Origin: Bullera alba
Taxonomy: Eukaryota; Basidiomycota; Tremellomycetes; Tremellales; Bulleraceae
NCBI GenBank assembly: GCA_001600095.1
Contig: BCIX01000001.1
Span: forward strand, 3,559,198 to 3,623,197
Direction of reading: 5' to 3'
DNA: 64,000 bases
Shown here: positions 23,601-35,999 of the stretch, piece by piece
Layout of the letters: every line of letters begins with the position of its first letter
Position numbering within the stretch: position 1 is the stretch's first letter
Translations under genes and position numbers: made by a program
The notes under the pieces: model-generated
What the model was told of the DNA's origin: nothing
Databases searched by the model: none
What the model saw: the letters and a program-made list of their open reading frames with translations, nothing else

Positions 23601-26600
23601 TTATCATGCCAATTTGATCGATCGTACCAGGACTGACGTTTGCGACCACCGTACCGAGGCACACGCGAAGGATCTTACCATTGGTGAACGTGGCCGTATC
23701 GCGTACCGGCTCAGACATTCCTGTAGTACCCTCTTCCGGATCCTCCCACCGCTGCTGTGTTGGAAGCTGTGCTCGTAGCTTGCGGAATTCGCCTAACTTG
23801 TAAAACAGGGCAGCGGCCATGTCGGGCGTTGGGGCGATAGGAGATGGTGCGTGACTCGACTCTGACTGGAACGATGCCTGGGATTCGGAATCAGATTCTT
23901 CGTTTGACGAGATCTGCCGGGAAGGCATCCGGATCATGGGCGTAGACTGAGGGCGTCTCATGGAACTCGTACGCGAACGCCTCGGCTGGCTTTGACTCTG
24001 TGATTCAGAGTCTGTCGAGCTTGGGGAAGAAGCATAGTCGTCCTTTTTACCCGTACTCAAAGACTCCTCGCTGTCGTCATCTTCTTCGTCACTATCAACC
24101 GTGCCGACAAGTTTTGGCTTGGGTAGATACACGTTCTCGACGTGCGAGACCGGTCCGCTTTGGGCGTCGTCGCTGTAGAGGTACCATAATCGACGAGTCG
24201 GACCATCTTCTTTCTTCAGGAATTCCTGTTGCGCGTTCGCGTGGGCTTGCCAGCCGGTCGGAGCGTTGTAGACGTCCATGCTGAGGCTGGTGCTAAGCTC
24301 TCCGCACGAGGCCCATCGGCCAGTCGACTGATTACGCTCGAGTAGCGCGACATCAATCGAAGGCGCGATAATTCCGACCGAGGATGCAAAATTTCTAGTC
24401 GCCCAACTGCTGGTATCCAGGTTTATCCCTTCCGGAAGATCTGCAGATACCGCTGCATCGCCACAATCCATGACGACTGATATGTGGTCGATCCCAAGCT
24501 TGAAGAAGGTGACATCTGGCAATGCCTTCGGCTCGTAGATGGATGCAGGAGCATTATCGATGTCCTGGTAATTGAAGACGACCGCCGCTACGGATGATTG
24601 TATTGTCTGCAAGAACGTCGGTGTGAGGAACGCAGTCATTCGCGGGGCGACGATCTCCCATAAACAAAGGTATGTCTCCGCCCTCGGCTGAGGTCCGAAC
24701 AATCGATTCGCCTTGACTTCGAGACCTTCGATGAAAATTGATTCGTCTCCTGATACCGCAGGAGCCGAGCCCAGTTGATACACGTTGGTCATATCCTTCG
24801 TAGCGACAATGAAGGTCGGCATAGCGTCGAGGGACAACTCCAGAAAGTGTTCAGTTGACTTGAGTGCCATTTGAAGTTGGGGTACGGGCATGACCAGTCC
24901 TCGGCGGCAATTGTAAATCTCGTCGGAAAGGAGGATGAGAGACTCCTCGACGTTCATCGTCACGTTGACCGCGAAAGCATCCGAACGACCAGGTCGGTAC
25001 TTCTCCTCTACAGGATCTCCAACGGAGTTTGGGTCGTGGTCGTATCGCTCGAGGTACTCCTGCAGAGTGGTGAACTGGGTAAATGATCCAAAGTAGTTGT
25101 TCTTGATGCAGAAGAGCCGCCGCAGAGCCCATCCAAAAGCTATGAACACGACCTGCTTGCCCTCGAGGTGTAAATTCAAAGTCTCCTGATGCTCTGGATG
25201 CGGAGTCGAGTAGTAGGTGTAGCTGCCTTTCGCGCTGATGGCACCGATTTTGCCGATTTCTGTGGCGCCAGCTGGACCAAACGATCGGTGCGTGTCCCAG
25301 TTGGGTAGACTCAGGTCGACCTTGGCGTCGCTGAGCTGAACGGAAAATGGGATTGTGCTCAACTCTGCTCGATACTGCGTAGCCGCGACAGCGACATATG
25401 CTTCCATGTGTGCTCCGTACACATCCATGAAAGCTAGGTGTCGCGTCAGTGACTATCGAGGGCGAGGATTAAGAACACTCACCATTGCTGTCCCGGGATT
25501 TCGGCTCGTCCACGATGTTGAAGTCGTTGATGTATAGATGCAATGCGTAGTTGAGCAGAGTGACTCTGAAGTTGTAGTGGTTCGGCACAAAATGCTGGAA
25601 GTCGCCGACCTGACCCGAACTCCAGTCTTTCGCCAGGTCAGAGATGAGTTGAATGTGGTCCCGCAGTAAAGTGATGTCGGCTCCGTCAAGGGTGATATCC
25701 AAGCCCCAATCCCTTCTGGCATCCCATCGCAACGGCGTTGGCATCGTTAATGACACCTGGAAATTACCAAATCAGCTGTGAAACGAGAATGGCATGACCA
25801 TATCGCTCACCTTGCACGTCTTAGCCCTGATAAAAGTCTCGAGATTGACACTCGAGGCTATACCCAATGAATCCATGTGTATTACAAGTATCGCGTCATA
25901 TCCCCTTGCGGTCGCAAACTGGGATTGGGTGTACGTGATTGCCGAGTTGGCGCCAACTGTGACGTCTATCCAGCCATACCGCCTTTCCAGGTCAACTTTG
26001 GCATTATCGTAGATCCAGTCCTTTGAGGCTTCTCGCGTTGGTATCCGCAATGTCGTCTCCTCAGACAGCTGCAAGTTGACCAGAAGATGGGAGTGTACCC
26101 GAGTATCACCAGGTTTTAGCCTTTCCTTGGCCATAGTGTCGAAGAATATCGATGGTGCAAAATTCCTCTGCAAAGCATCTCTCTGTCGATCTGCCCATGG
26201 TCCGTATTTGATGATACCGCCGTGAACAGTGATGTCAAAACCGTACTCTGGGGCTGGTTCGACGTTGCCAAATTCGTCTGTCTCGTCAATGAGCTCAGCT
26301 TGTGAGGGAGTCGGAACAGTTCCTGCGGAGTCAATCAGCCAAGAGTCCGTCTTAGTAATAAAGCAGCTCAAGCTTACCGGGTGTATCCGCATAGTAGGTG
26401 AGATCGAGCAACGGTGCGTCAAGCAGCGTAGTGACTTTGGCATATTCTCTCTGTTCGCCTCTAGGCGCGTTCTTTACCTCATCATCGTCCATGCGGTATC
26501 GGGCTAGACCTCTCCATATCTTATCCTTGGGCAATCCTGCGACTGGAGGTGTAGAGAATTTGGGATCATGGAGAAAGGAAAATCGCTTTGAGAGTGCGTG

Positions 26601-27826
26601 AAACTGGAGGAACGAGGATAAGAGTGACGGCTTCTGGTTCGTCACAGCAGCACTACGGACAGTAGTCAGTCTCGGCAGGTCTACACCAATGACAACTCAA
26701 TTACTCACTCTTCTTTGTTCAGCTGCTCGTACACCTTCCGCCCATGAGCCAGGATGGGCCCAGAGTAATCGACGTTGGTCCGCATAAGTAACTTGGGCTC
26801 TTCAAAGTGAAGATCGACCGTCGTTTTGTACAGATCGCAGATCGACCGCGACTGTAAAGAAGCTGCGTAAGCTTTGATCCGTCATATCGACACCTCATAC
26901 TCACGTCAGAGATCTCGACTGTACCGTCCGCTCGCTTGAAGTCACCGATGAGCACCATGGGCGTGGCATCGCTTCCCAGGACAATTGAGCCGGTAACGAT
27001 ATGAAGCTCCATCGGCAAAGCTTCTCGTAGCCAATTCACTCCGGGAGGAACCGGCGTCTTGATCGGTGTCAGAGGTGCAGGCAGCTCTTCCGACACTTGA
27101 ACAGGTTTGAAAGCTGTAGAGTCTGATTACCACATGAGCACACTATTCCCAGGTCGAAGGGAAGGCTACTCACCATCACTGGAAGGACGGTCAACGGAAG
27201 ACCTTGTGTCCTGACTGGCAGCAGACTTTGCGGTCCTTCTCAACCTGGCTCCGAAACTTGTCTGCTCCCCTTGAGCTGGAGACCCGTCACCCGCCTTGTG
27301 TCCTTCCGATATATCTTTCTCCTGCTCGTGTTTCCTCATACGCTCGATGATAGTCTCATACGCCGGAGTACGGTTGTACACGAATCCCTCTACCCCTTCG
27401 GAGAACACCTTTATCCGACATGGCAGCTGTTCTGACAGCGAGAAATGTGGATGATCAGCATAACTGCGTACAATGCAGTCTGAGACTCAGATACCACTCA
27501 CTGCGTTTCGTGTTCGTGCTCTGGGTGTCCGCTTCCTGACGGACCCGCAGGATCCAGTATCTCCAGGTGACATGACCATTCAGCGATCTAAAGCTGAGAT
27601 TGCTCGAATGGTACTCGAGGTCCTTCCAAGCTATACGACCTGCCAAAGGCGAAATCTGTAAGGATCCAATGGAAATGTACGCCCGTAGCCGTCTCCACGT
27701 GTAGAGGCGGAGCAGGAAGCCAAAGACGGATCCCAGCAAACGATTCCAGTAGAATAGGAAAGCCGAGGTGACAATGACGACGACGATCAGTTCCGCCAGG
27801 AGGAGGTTGTTGATGCCGTCCGCCAT
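17661..27826 (-). CDS. CSF1: CSF1, giant bridge-like lipid transfer protein
   Basis: Fourteen exons give 3,159 aa (yeast Csf1 is about 2,960): 27826-27502, 27431-27174, 27113-26905, 26851-26709, 26652-26378, 26322-25811, 25756-25483, 25433-23581, 23525-21883, 21830-20547, 20498-19919, 19880-18859, 18813-18165, 18113-17661. The frame closes exactly across all joins. Residues 8-37 form the N-terminal ER membrane anchor, followed by the family signature ISIGSLQISPLAGRIAWKDL, HVTWRYWILRVR and EGVEGFVYNRTPAYE. Csf1 belongs with Vps13, Atg2 and BLTP1/Tweek: a long groove of repeating beta units that carries lipids from the ER to other membranes. Near residue 1,190 is a Ser/Asp/Glu-rich, probably disordered insert. 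The first intron is uncertain: 70 nt fits best, while 31-nt and 22-nt alternatives also keep the frame. MED17 is divergent from it, 271 bases away. Confidence 0.95.
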
Positions 27827-28097
27827 GGTCCCGCTCGATCTTCAGGTCCGGGTTATGATCAGCGCATGAGGGTGGTGATGCTCGATAGAGCAACGCTCAT
27901 GCTCGCTCCGCTGAGTTGCGCTCGAGCACTGCGCGTCTGCGAGATAGCCTAGTGATGATAGGTAGAGCAACACGCAAGAAACACGATTTGTTGTTGCGCA
28001 ACTCAGAAGCTGCCAACAACGATCGTAATTTTGAGTCCGCTTCATATCTCTTGGCCTTCGACCATCTCAACTTCTCAGCTCGTCCACGCTATCCAAA
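27827..28097. promoter_or_regulatory. Divergent promoter CSF1 / MED17
   Basis: The two start codons are 271 bases apart and face away from each other, so the genes share this stretch for both promoters and leaders. No TATA box was seen. Confidence 0.5.
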
Positions 28098-30497
28098 ATG
28101 TCGGGGCCGACTTTGGGAGCTTCAGAGGCGTCTGTCTCAGCGCTGGAGAGACTGTCGGTGTCGATTGACCCATACGCGTTGGAGGGCGGAGCCGGCAGGA
28201 CCAAACTCAAGTCCATCAACCAGGATGGAACGCTCAGCTATGAGGAAGGGTGTGTGGGGTGCGTGGCCCAGCTTCTATCACTCGTTTGATAGCTGACGAA
28301 ACGTCTCATATTTAGGAGGGCGCCTGATGCCAAGTTCACGGAGACTCTGGGTCGGATATGGAACGAATACCCCGGTGGTATGCTGGATATCACTGAGGAT
28401 AGCATAATGTCGAAGGATCTGGACGCTCTGGCAGTGGAGCAGTCTGAGCCAGAGGGCGAGAAGGGTACAGAGGTTGCTAAAGGCGACATCATGGCGTGGG
28501 AGGACATGGAGAAACTTCGTCAAGATGTCCTCTTCCAGCTCAAGTGGGTCATCACTGCCGTCTATTTGAGGAAAGCAGAGCTGAGAGCCGCCCGTAGCTC
28601 TTCACGGAACGAGCTGTGGTATGTTTTGGAACTGGCAAAGACCCTCTCGCTCTCGTCCTCATTCACAGCAGATCCACCTCCTCCGCCATCTTTCGCACCT
28701 GTGCCCATCCCACCGAAGAAGAACCGTAAAGACGCCAACGCTCCCAATGGTTCTGGAGCAGGTTCAAGCAAGTCTGGTTCTGCCGTGCCGGTTCCCCAGG
28801 AGGACCCACCTGTTCTCCCTCCGGGCACATTCACCACTGTGTCGACTGCAGCGCCTCTCAGAACTTTGCAGGAAGAGGTGATGGACCTGGAAATCGCTCT
28901 GGCCTCGAAACAGGCAGCCCTACAGGACTGCAGCGATCTCATCGATTCGGCAGTCGAGGAACTCACGTCGATGGGAGAGGCTAGCGACAAGTTTTGGGAC
29001 AATGTCAATAAGCTCAAACATGGCAGAGGAGGAAGATCTCAATGGGCACTGGTACCCAAACCGGATTTCGGGAGGGTGTCTGGAGAAGGGGACAAGGCCA
29101 AGGATCTGGTCATACCCTATGCCCTGGATGAAGGTGAGTTGGAAGTTTTGGCTCGAGCGCATGGTGGCACCACAACTGATGACGACACTAGCCCCACTTT
29201 CAACTAGAACTAGATGCCTCGCTGCGTTTGACCTGGATCCGAAGAAGGACCCTCTGGCATTCGGCGTCAGGACGAATTCGAGACTCCGCTTGACTTTTAC
29301 GGATCACCTGGGAATGTCCTCGTCATCGAGTTTACCTTCTCGGTCGGAAGATCCTTCGGAAGTCGAAAGGCGAATCGGCGAAGCTCAACTGGAGGCCTTC
29401 GACGAAGACCTATTCGGGGAGGTGAGTATCGCTTGACACTGTCGTATAACCTAGAGCTGATGTAATATCTAGATACGGTCAGAGATGGCAAGGCGGGGAA
29501 CAGGCACCATCGAGCCCAGATCCGTCACGCTCAGTGTCGGCGATCAGAAATTGTCTTTCGAACTGGTATGTCCCGTCAGGGCATCGTTCAGCTTTTTTGA
29601 TACTAACTCAAGTGCAGATACTACCCGACGATTCACAACCAACGGAAACTGGCGGAGGGTCGCCTCTGCCCGAGATACTACTATCAATGACGAGGCAATC
29701 ACTGCTACAACTGTATCGAAGCCGAAAACGGCAATTGATATCGCCTGCCAAAACCGGCGCATTCAGACCTCGATCGCTGTTGGCTCCCATAATACACTTG
29801 ATCCAATATCTGCGGATGGTTGAGCAAATCACGTCAGCACTGGAGGGTATTCATCGCACTATAACCGGTGCTGGCGTGAAGAGCAGAGTCGTCAAGAGGA
29901 TGAGCCTAGAAGCCAGTGCCATCTCCGATATTCTCGCCGAGGGCGGCAATATGGACAGGATAGGAGGTGTATTCTCGCTTCACCTCGCAGGGGGGTAAGT
30001 ATACATCTCAGATGGTGAAATTGTCGGACTGACATTATCCAGGCAAGGTGTCTCGTTTAATACCGCAGCTCCAAGCTCGATCACAGCCACGACAAGTCAA
30101 GCTACTTTCCCGCTCTTTGACACCTCCGACCTTGTTTCGATCGTATCGACAGATATTGCCGTTCAGCTCACTGGAATATGTGCGGCTCACATTAGGAGCG
30201 CTCTCCGAGAGGGCGAGGGAGACAGCGGGACATTGTTCGTCGACGAGCTGGAGAACAGCCTGTATCTACCAAATGGACCATCTTTGCGGTGAGTCAATGA
30301 CATCTGATGCTCCTCCCTCTCAGCACTATGCCCGTGTTCTGGGGAACCATCGCTGAGATTGCCATCGTAGTATTTCCATACCGCCACCTTTCGACGCGGT
30401 CAAGGTGCAAGTCTGGAGTGAGACAGATGCACCGGAGCCTTATGACAGTCGATCAGGAGTGACGTTACAGGACTGGCTCGCAAAGCTCGTCAATTGA
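28098..30497 (+). CDS. MED17: Mediator complex subunit 17
   Basis: This is the central subunit of the Mediator head module, which links transcription activators to RNA polymerase II. Seven exons (28098-28249, 28316-29133, 29192-29421, 29473-29565, 29618-29994, 30043-30288, 30371-30497) give 680 aa. Family marks are the N-terminal KLKSINQDGTLSYEEG, a run of helices (residues 90-140), and FWDNVNKLKHGRGGRSQWAL with LVIPYALDEAP shortly after, where Med17 proteins share a W..vPkPn...GR..Gl.vpYg..eA pattern. A Pro/Ser-rich spacer sits near residue 165-215. The C-terminal half is helical and contains DELENSLYLPNG. The yeast name is Srb4. The exon 5/6 join uses phase 2; the neighbouring donor choice gives a frame that stops early. 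Confidence 0.88.
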
Positions 30498-30715
30498 GCA
30501 GCTCAGCATCAGCATATACTATACACCTCTAGCATTCTCCTAAATTGCTTTCAGCTACGATGGATGTGGGATAATGTGCGATCGATTCCATGATATTGGT
30601 ACAACACAAAATGCTGATATACAGGTAGCTTGCCGTTCCGTACTATTGCCCTAATGCTCAATACTGTCTCATTCCATCTTACATGCTCACGCCAGTAGGT
30701 GCGAGACTGGCGCCG

Positions 30716-32397
30716 TTACTCCACTCCTAGCGTAATACGATCTCCTTCCATTAGGCACTTGACCATGACCTCTTCCTCCCATTTCATCGGCTGGCTCTTC
30801 TCGGCCTACGCAGAGATCCTATCAGCTTAGGATACCCTTGCGTCGAGTAGGATGAACTCACCTGACTCCCTGATAGCCGATTCCACAGTCCAGCGGCCAC
30901 CCTCTGATGAGCCTTCTCAGACGGGTGAAAGCAGTCCATTGGGGACAAAGCCTCGATCGGCCAATTCGCCAGATCGACCATCAGGCCCGATTGCCAGCTG
31001 ACCCCAAATCCCTCGTCTTCCTCATCATTCCAGGCCGTGACCATCCGCTTCACGGCGTCGTCATATGACTCGCCCAGAGAATCCATCTTGGATCGGGTGT
31101 AGTCGCCAACGGGACCAGGGGTGAACGCGCACGAGCATTCCGTGGGAAGGTGAGGAATGGGCGGCAAGAATGGGCCTCGACTGTGAAGAGTGTCAGAGTG
31201 AGCTTGGATGTGGTGGATCTCGGAGATAGGCTCACCAGTAAGGATCTTTGAGGGTGAGGTCGTATATTGCAGACACTCGGAAGACTCCCACTACGCCGCC
31301 AATCAGCGGTTTCCTCGATGAAAATGGGTGATACCGACTTATGTTCACCAACAACCTAGCTGCGAAGAAAATTAGCCATAATTAACCAGTACTGTACTTG
31401 AACCCACGGATTCTTTTCCGTAGCAGCTCCACCGCCGACTTGATTCCCCTGGAGAACTCATCCGGTGTGCCCACAAGCGGTATTCCCGTGATGTTGGCTG
31501 GTCGGGAGGTCAGCACACATGTTGCAGCCTCCAGCGCTCACTCACGAGCTAGACAGAAGGCACACTTGGAGAAAAGCAGTCAACATACGGCTCTTTGCCC
31601 GCCTGAGGAGACGCATAGTCTCTTGATGTTACTCACTATGTCATTCGCACCAATCCCCACATTGACAAACGTCCACCCGTCGTCATCGATTTCAAGCATC
31701 TCTCGGCGACTCAGCAGATCTGAATGGCTGTCAGGAATGTTGAATGAATCAGACTAACCTATAGCTTGACTGAACAGGTTCTCGGTGGTGCTACCGCTGA
31801 CAGCGGCGTTAAGGCCATGGTCGAACCGTTGACCGTTGCATCCACCAATCTTGGTGCAGATGCCAGCTGGAGTGTGTCCTCTGCTCGAGCCAGTGATATT
31901 GGTATTCCAGTGTTGAGCGATGTTGTACAGGGTGATAGCCCCTTCGTCTCCTCCGATCGGGTACGATACTCCTCTGTACTCCCTGGCTATGGGAAGACTG
32001 CCAGGGAATCGGAGCTGATCACCCGACGATCCTGCCAGATTTGCATGATCATGTTGACTCCATCTGTGTTTGCCTTTGGATTGACCTTCTTCTGGACTAT
32101 TCCGAGCTAGAGCACCGGCCGTGATGGAATCTCCCATGGCCATCATGACGGTTATCTCATCTGGCCGTCTGCGACATTTCTATATCAGCGAATTCCGAGC
32201 TCCACAGTCGGGGCATGGACTCACACATCGCCTGCAGATCTGGTCAGAGGTGACCGCATCTCCAGCACTGGACACTGCTCCAGCGAAGCAAAAGGGACCC
32301 AATGACTTCTTGATGTCGTCACCTCAGATGCCGACAGCGGCAAAGCGTTGGCCACCGCCAACACCAGTAGAGTGGCCAAATAGACGGTCATCCACAT
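30716..32397 (-). CDS. Secreted GDSL/SGNH esterase, phospholipase-B-like
   Basis: Nine exons (32397-32227, 32179-31759, 31719-31637, 31564-31546, 31497-31393, 31359-31339, 31290-31236, 31180-30862, 30805-30716) give 427 aa. Residues 1-20 are a signal peptide (MTVYLATLLVLAVANALPLS). The SGNH blocks are in order: MAMGDSITA with the nucleophile Ser near 75, a Gly before the second block (NAAVSGSTTENL), VNVGIGANDIC for the oxyanion Asn, and MDCFHPSEKAH with catalytic Asp near 374 and His near 377. This arrangement fits the animal-type phospholipase B1 group, which hydrolyses phospholipids and other esters outside the cell. There is no GPI signal. Two exons are 19 and 21 nt long; some donors there (gtactg, gtcggt) are weak and were chosen because they keep the frame and the SGNH context, so that part is less certain. 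Confidence 0.83.
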
Positions 32398-32760
32398 AGT
32401 GAGTCTCGTTCCAAAGTGGTGTAGTCGACCCGCTTGTCATGACCGATTGCTCGTCCGACACCTCCTTTCTGAGTGTTGACAGCAGTGTGCTTTGTGTCTC
32501 TCTGTAGTCTGTGAGTTTTGAAACGGGCCGGAGATGATGTCTGAGATCTGAGAAATTCTGAGGTCACCGCAAAGGCAAGATCGACGAATCGATGGAACCA
32601 AACACGCTGGAGCCCCGCATCGACTTTTGGAGCCAGGCGCCATGCTGCTCGTTCACGCGTTCACGGTTGCCAATTGCCCAACCTCACCTACCACCTTCTG
32701 CAAGCTCTACACTTTTAGTCGACTTCGATCATCTTCTCAGCAGTCTCTGCACCGCGCAAG
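32398..32760. promoter_or_regulatory. Divergent promoter GDSL esterase / DMAC1-like
   Basis: These 363 bases lie between two outward-facing genes and must hold both promoters. There is no coding signal and no clear TATA box. Confidence 0.45.
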
Positions 32761-33135
32761 ATGTCAGAAGTCCGGCCTGAGCACCCTGCAGCTACGGCCC
32801 AACCTCAGAATGCCAAGGATTGTTTGTACGTCAGGCCGCACATGCTGATTTCGTATACTGAAGGAGCACTAAGCTGACTTGACCTTCAGGCCATGCCGGT
32901 TGACAGGTGCTGCTGCCTTCGGCGGAGTTGGTGTTTACGCAGTCTATCAAGGTCAACAGCAGGGTGCTTTCAAAAGAATCAGACCTCCTGGTGGTCCCAT
33001 TGTCCAAGCCCAAATCAGTGTAGCAATTGGCGTTGGTGAGTAGACTCCAATAGCTAGATCAGATCCTTCCTGACATCGCGACCTTTACTCTAAGTAGTCA
33101 TGATCGGTCTCGGTCTCGGTCGCTTGGCGATTTGA
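32761..33135 (+). CDS. Small mitochondrial membrane protein, DMAC1/DUF4536 type
   Basis: Three exons (32761-32825, 32890-33035, 33098-33135) give an 82-aa protein that no single ORF shows. After a polar N-terminus comes KDCLPCRLTGAAAFGGVGVYAVYQ, the DCxxCR-x-TG signature of the DMAC1/TMEM261 (DUF4536) family, then a second hydrophobic stretch SVAIGVVMIGLGLGRLAI at the C-terminus. Two helices with a Cys pair at the first is the family form. The human member helps assemble the distal membrane arm of respiratory complex I; the fungal members are little studied, so the role here is inferred from the family. The frame closes exactly over both introns. Confidence 0.75.
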
Positions 33136-33816
33136 GCCAACGGCTTTATGGCTCGTGCGGCAGACATGCTACATGTTGCTTATGAAACGCCACCAACCCG
33201 CAGGGAGGTGATCTAATCAGCTCGATCACTGGCCGCTTCAACGCGGCAACGCCGGCTGCCCGTGAAACTCCGTCAATCACATGCTTGTCGGTCACCGCCC
33301 ACCACCCACCTCATGTGTCTCCTTTAACACCTCAGCCAGCCTTCGCAGTTCGCCCCACTCTGCAGAGATAAGAGCATCGCGTTTCAGCCACTTCGGACAG
33401 GTAGTCGCCGACAACCCCAGGCGAGATCAGGTCAAAAAAGGGTAGATAGCGGGCTAGCGAGGGCTTCGGCGACGATAGAGAGATAGTACAACACGGGGTC
33501 GAGTTGAAGATTGGCCAATCCCTAGCGTACTGCTGCGCTGTAGGCATCGCCGAAGATGCCAGGAGATCATTCATGCATGCTTCACCGCCGGCCTGCATAC
33601 GACCGCTGTGCATGTGTGGTCCTTTGCTCTGTACAGCCTGGACGCTGATCCTCGCTGAACTGCCCGTATGCGATCTTATGCGATGCATGCTCGACGCGTC
33701 GAGGCTGCAACGTGCAACTGCCACACTCGGTGGTAGAGGCCGTTGTTTCTCCGCAGCAGCCAATCGCGTTTGAGCATTTTGAGATGTGGCCCCAAAGCGT
33801 CGGGAAGGAATTCGCT

Positions 33817-34009
33817 CAAGGCGTGAGAGCAGAGGCCTGAGGCGAGGGATAGCCCGTTATCACTCCGGGGCGTCATACTCGCGGAATTGGGTGGGATATG
33901 GGAGGATATGGGTAAACGCTCCGGGCCATCGCACCGAGAGCCGAGAACAGGAAGGCAAGGGGGGAAAAGTGTGTCAAAGATGGGGGCAAGGCGTGGGAGC
34001 AGAGGGCTG
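33817..34009. repeat. Imperfect 23-bp direct repeat upstream of glutamine synthetase
   Basis: caaggcgtgagagcagagg at 33817 recurs as caaggcgtgggagcagagg at 33987, with two differences over 23 bases. The copies lie about 170 bases apart. Confidence 0.6.
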
Positions 34010-34100
34010 TGCGCTAGCTGTACCCCCTTTTTTTATCTCTCGTAGATAGCGAGGTAGAGTGTAGATATGGCATGACCACGGCTGTAGTCAACGGCCATCC

Positions 34101-34108
34101 TATATAAG
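34101..34108 (+). promoter_or_regulatory. TATA box of glutamine synthetase
   Basis: tatataag is followed about 30 bases on by CT-rich leader sequence, the expected position of transcription start. The inferred leader to the ATG at 34548 is about 410 bases and may be spliced. Confidence 0.55.
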
Positions 34109-34547
34109 TCGGCTTCACCACGAATCATCTTCCACACAACTCACACCTCCCCCCACACCACCGTCCACCGGCCGACCTCGCCTGCTTGCTTGCTGTGAGT
34201 CTGCTGCTCGTCGTCTCACTCGCCCAGAGACAAGTCTCGCTGACAACAACGTTCCCCTTTACCAAATCTCGCTCTCGACTCGACTCGGCTATCGTCATTC
34301 TGACTGAAACCCTTACTCGCCTCTCCTTGTTCGACCGCGAACCCCATCCTCGCTTATAATTTGTCCCCTTCATCTCGTTCTATATCTCTGCCTATCGTTC
34401 CTCCTCATCACCTCTCATCTCTCTACATCAACTCCTCGTTGATTCACTACACTCTGTACATTTTACCTGTACTACTATCACCTCCTCGCACAACCCACGT
34501 ATCCTCCGCAGTTCTGAAGAACTAGTCTCTCTATCCTTTCAGCCACA

Positions 34548-35999
34548 ATGTCCAACCTCATTGCCACAAAACGAGTCGACTTGCTCGCCCCATATCTCGC
34601 TCTGGATCAAGGCTCGAAAGTCCAAGCCGAGTGTGAGTGAGAGCGTCTCTTCGTGTCAACAGTCATTCCCCACGGTCGTGTGACGGTCCTGGGGATTGCT
34701 CTCAAAGGCCGGGCCTGTCGTGACATGCCTCATCGTCGCGACAGATATCCCTCAACTGGCAATCTACCATGACTAGTGCCTCACGAAAATCACTCGCACA
34801 CATATCCCTCATCATTTACCAGACCCCGTCCTCTGCGCTATTTTTGCCCTCCTCCACCTAGCGTACAACCCCTACCAGAAATAGCTCAAACTGACTCCGC
34901 CTTAGACATCTGGATCGATGGAGATGGTGGCATGAGATGTAAAACCATGACCCTGGAGAAGAAGCCAGCCTCCGTTTCCGAGCTCAAGGAGTGGAACTTC
35001 GACGGTTCGTCAACAAACCAAGCCCCAGGCGACAACTCGGATGTCTTCCTCGTGAGTGGCTTTCTTCAATCCGGTCGCGCGACCCAGAACTGACGACACC
35101 TTAGCGACCAGTTGCCATGTTCAAAGACCCCTTCAGAGGCGGCGACAACATCCTCGTCCTCTGTGAATGCTACGACAACGACGGCACCGTCAACAAGTCC
35201 AACTTCCGAGCTCACGCCAAGAAGGTCATGGACGCTGCCGCCGACGAGGAGCCTTGGTTCGGTCTAGAACAGGAGTACACCCTCTTCGACGCCGACGGAC
35301 AGGTCTTCGGCTGGCCCAAGATGGGTTTCCCAGGTCCCCAGGGTCCATACTACTGTGGTGTCGGTGCTGGCAAGGTCTTCGCCCGTGACTTCATCGAGGC
35401 CCACTACGTGAGTTGGAATGCCTACAAAGCCTTGAAATCAGCAAACTGACTGTATGCAGCGAGCTTGTCTCTACGCCGGTATCAACATCTCCGGTATCAA
35501 CGCCGAGGTCATGCCCGCCCAGTGGGAGTTCCAAGTCGGCCCATGTCCCGGTATCGAGATGGGTGACCACCTCTGGATGGCCCGATTCCTCTTGCTCCGT
35601 ATCGGAGAGGAGTGGGGAATCAAGCCCTCTCTCCACCCCAAGCCCCTCAAGGGCGACTGGAACGGTGCTGGTTGCCACTCGAACTACTCGACAAAGTCGA
35701 CACGAACGCCGGGCAAGGGTATGGCCGCTATCGAGGACTGCATCAGGAAGCTCGAGAAGAAGCACCTGGAACACATTGCCGTCTACGGAGAGGACAACGA
35801 GCAACGTCTTACCGGCAAGCACGAGACGGCTTCGATGACTGCGTTCTCGGCCGGTGTCGCCAACCGAGGTGCTTCGATTCGAATCCCCAGGCATGTCTCT
35901 GCCCAGGGCTTCGGCTACCTGGAAGACCGACGACCCGCCTCCAACGTCGACCCATACAGGGTCACCGCCATCCTCGTCGAGACCACCCTTCTCAACTAA
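34548..35999 (+). CDS. GLN1: Glutamine synthetase
   Basis: The enzyme makes glutamine from glutamate, ammonia and ATP and is the main entry of ammonium into metabolism. Four exons (34548-34632, 34906-35051, 35105-35407, 35460-35999) give 357 aa, the normal eukaryotic type-II length. Visible marks are [13 protein letters not shown], the beta-grasp [19 protein letters not shown], the metal-binding [10 protein letters not shown], the ATP/glutamate segment [12 protein letters not shown], the ammonium-site region [16 protein letters not shown] and the closing [10 protein letters not shown]. The first intron is 273 nt, four to six times longer than its neighbours. It has the usual TATA-driven, long-leader promoter of a highly expressed gene, and its codons are strongly C-biased at third positions, as expected for high expression. 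Confidence 0.98.

Larger units (their letters stand above)
33136..34547. promoter_or_regulatory. Long upstream region of glutamine synthetase
   Basis: This 1.4 kb holds no gene I can support. It contains a TATA box (34101-34108), an imperfect direct repeat (33817-33839 and 33987-34009), and, from about 34130, a C/T-rich leader that fits a transcribed 5' UTR. A gtgagt at 34194 and a cag just before the ATG could bound a 5' UTR intron. GATA-type cores occur near 33845-33855 (gggatagcccgttatc), which would suit nitrogen control by GATA factors; that is inference. Confidence 0.5.
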
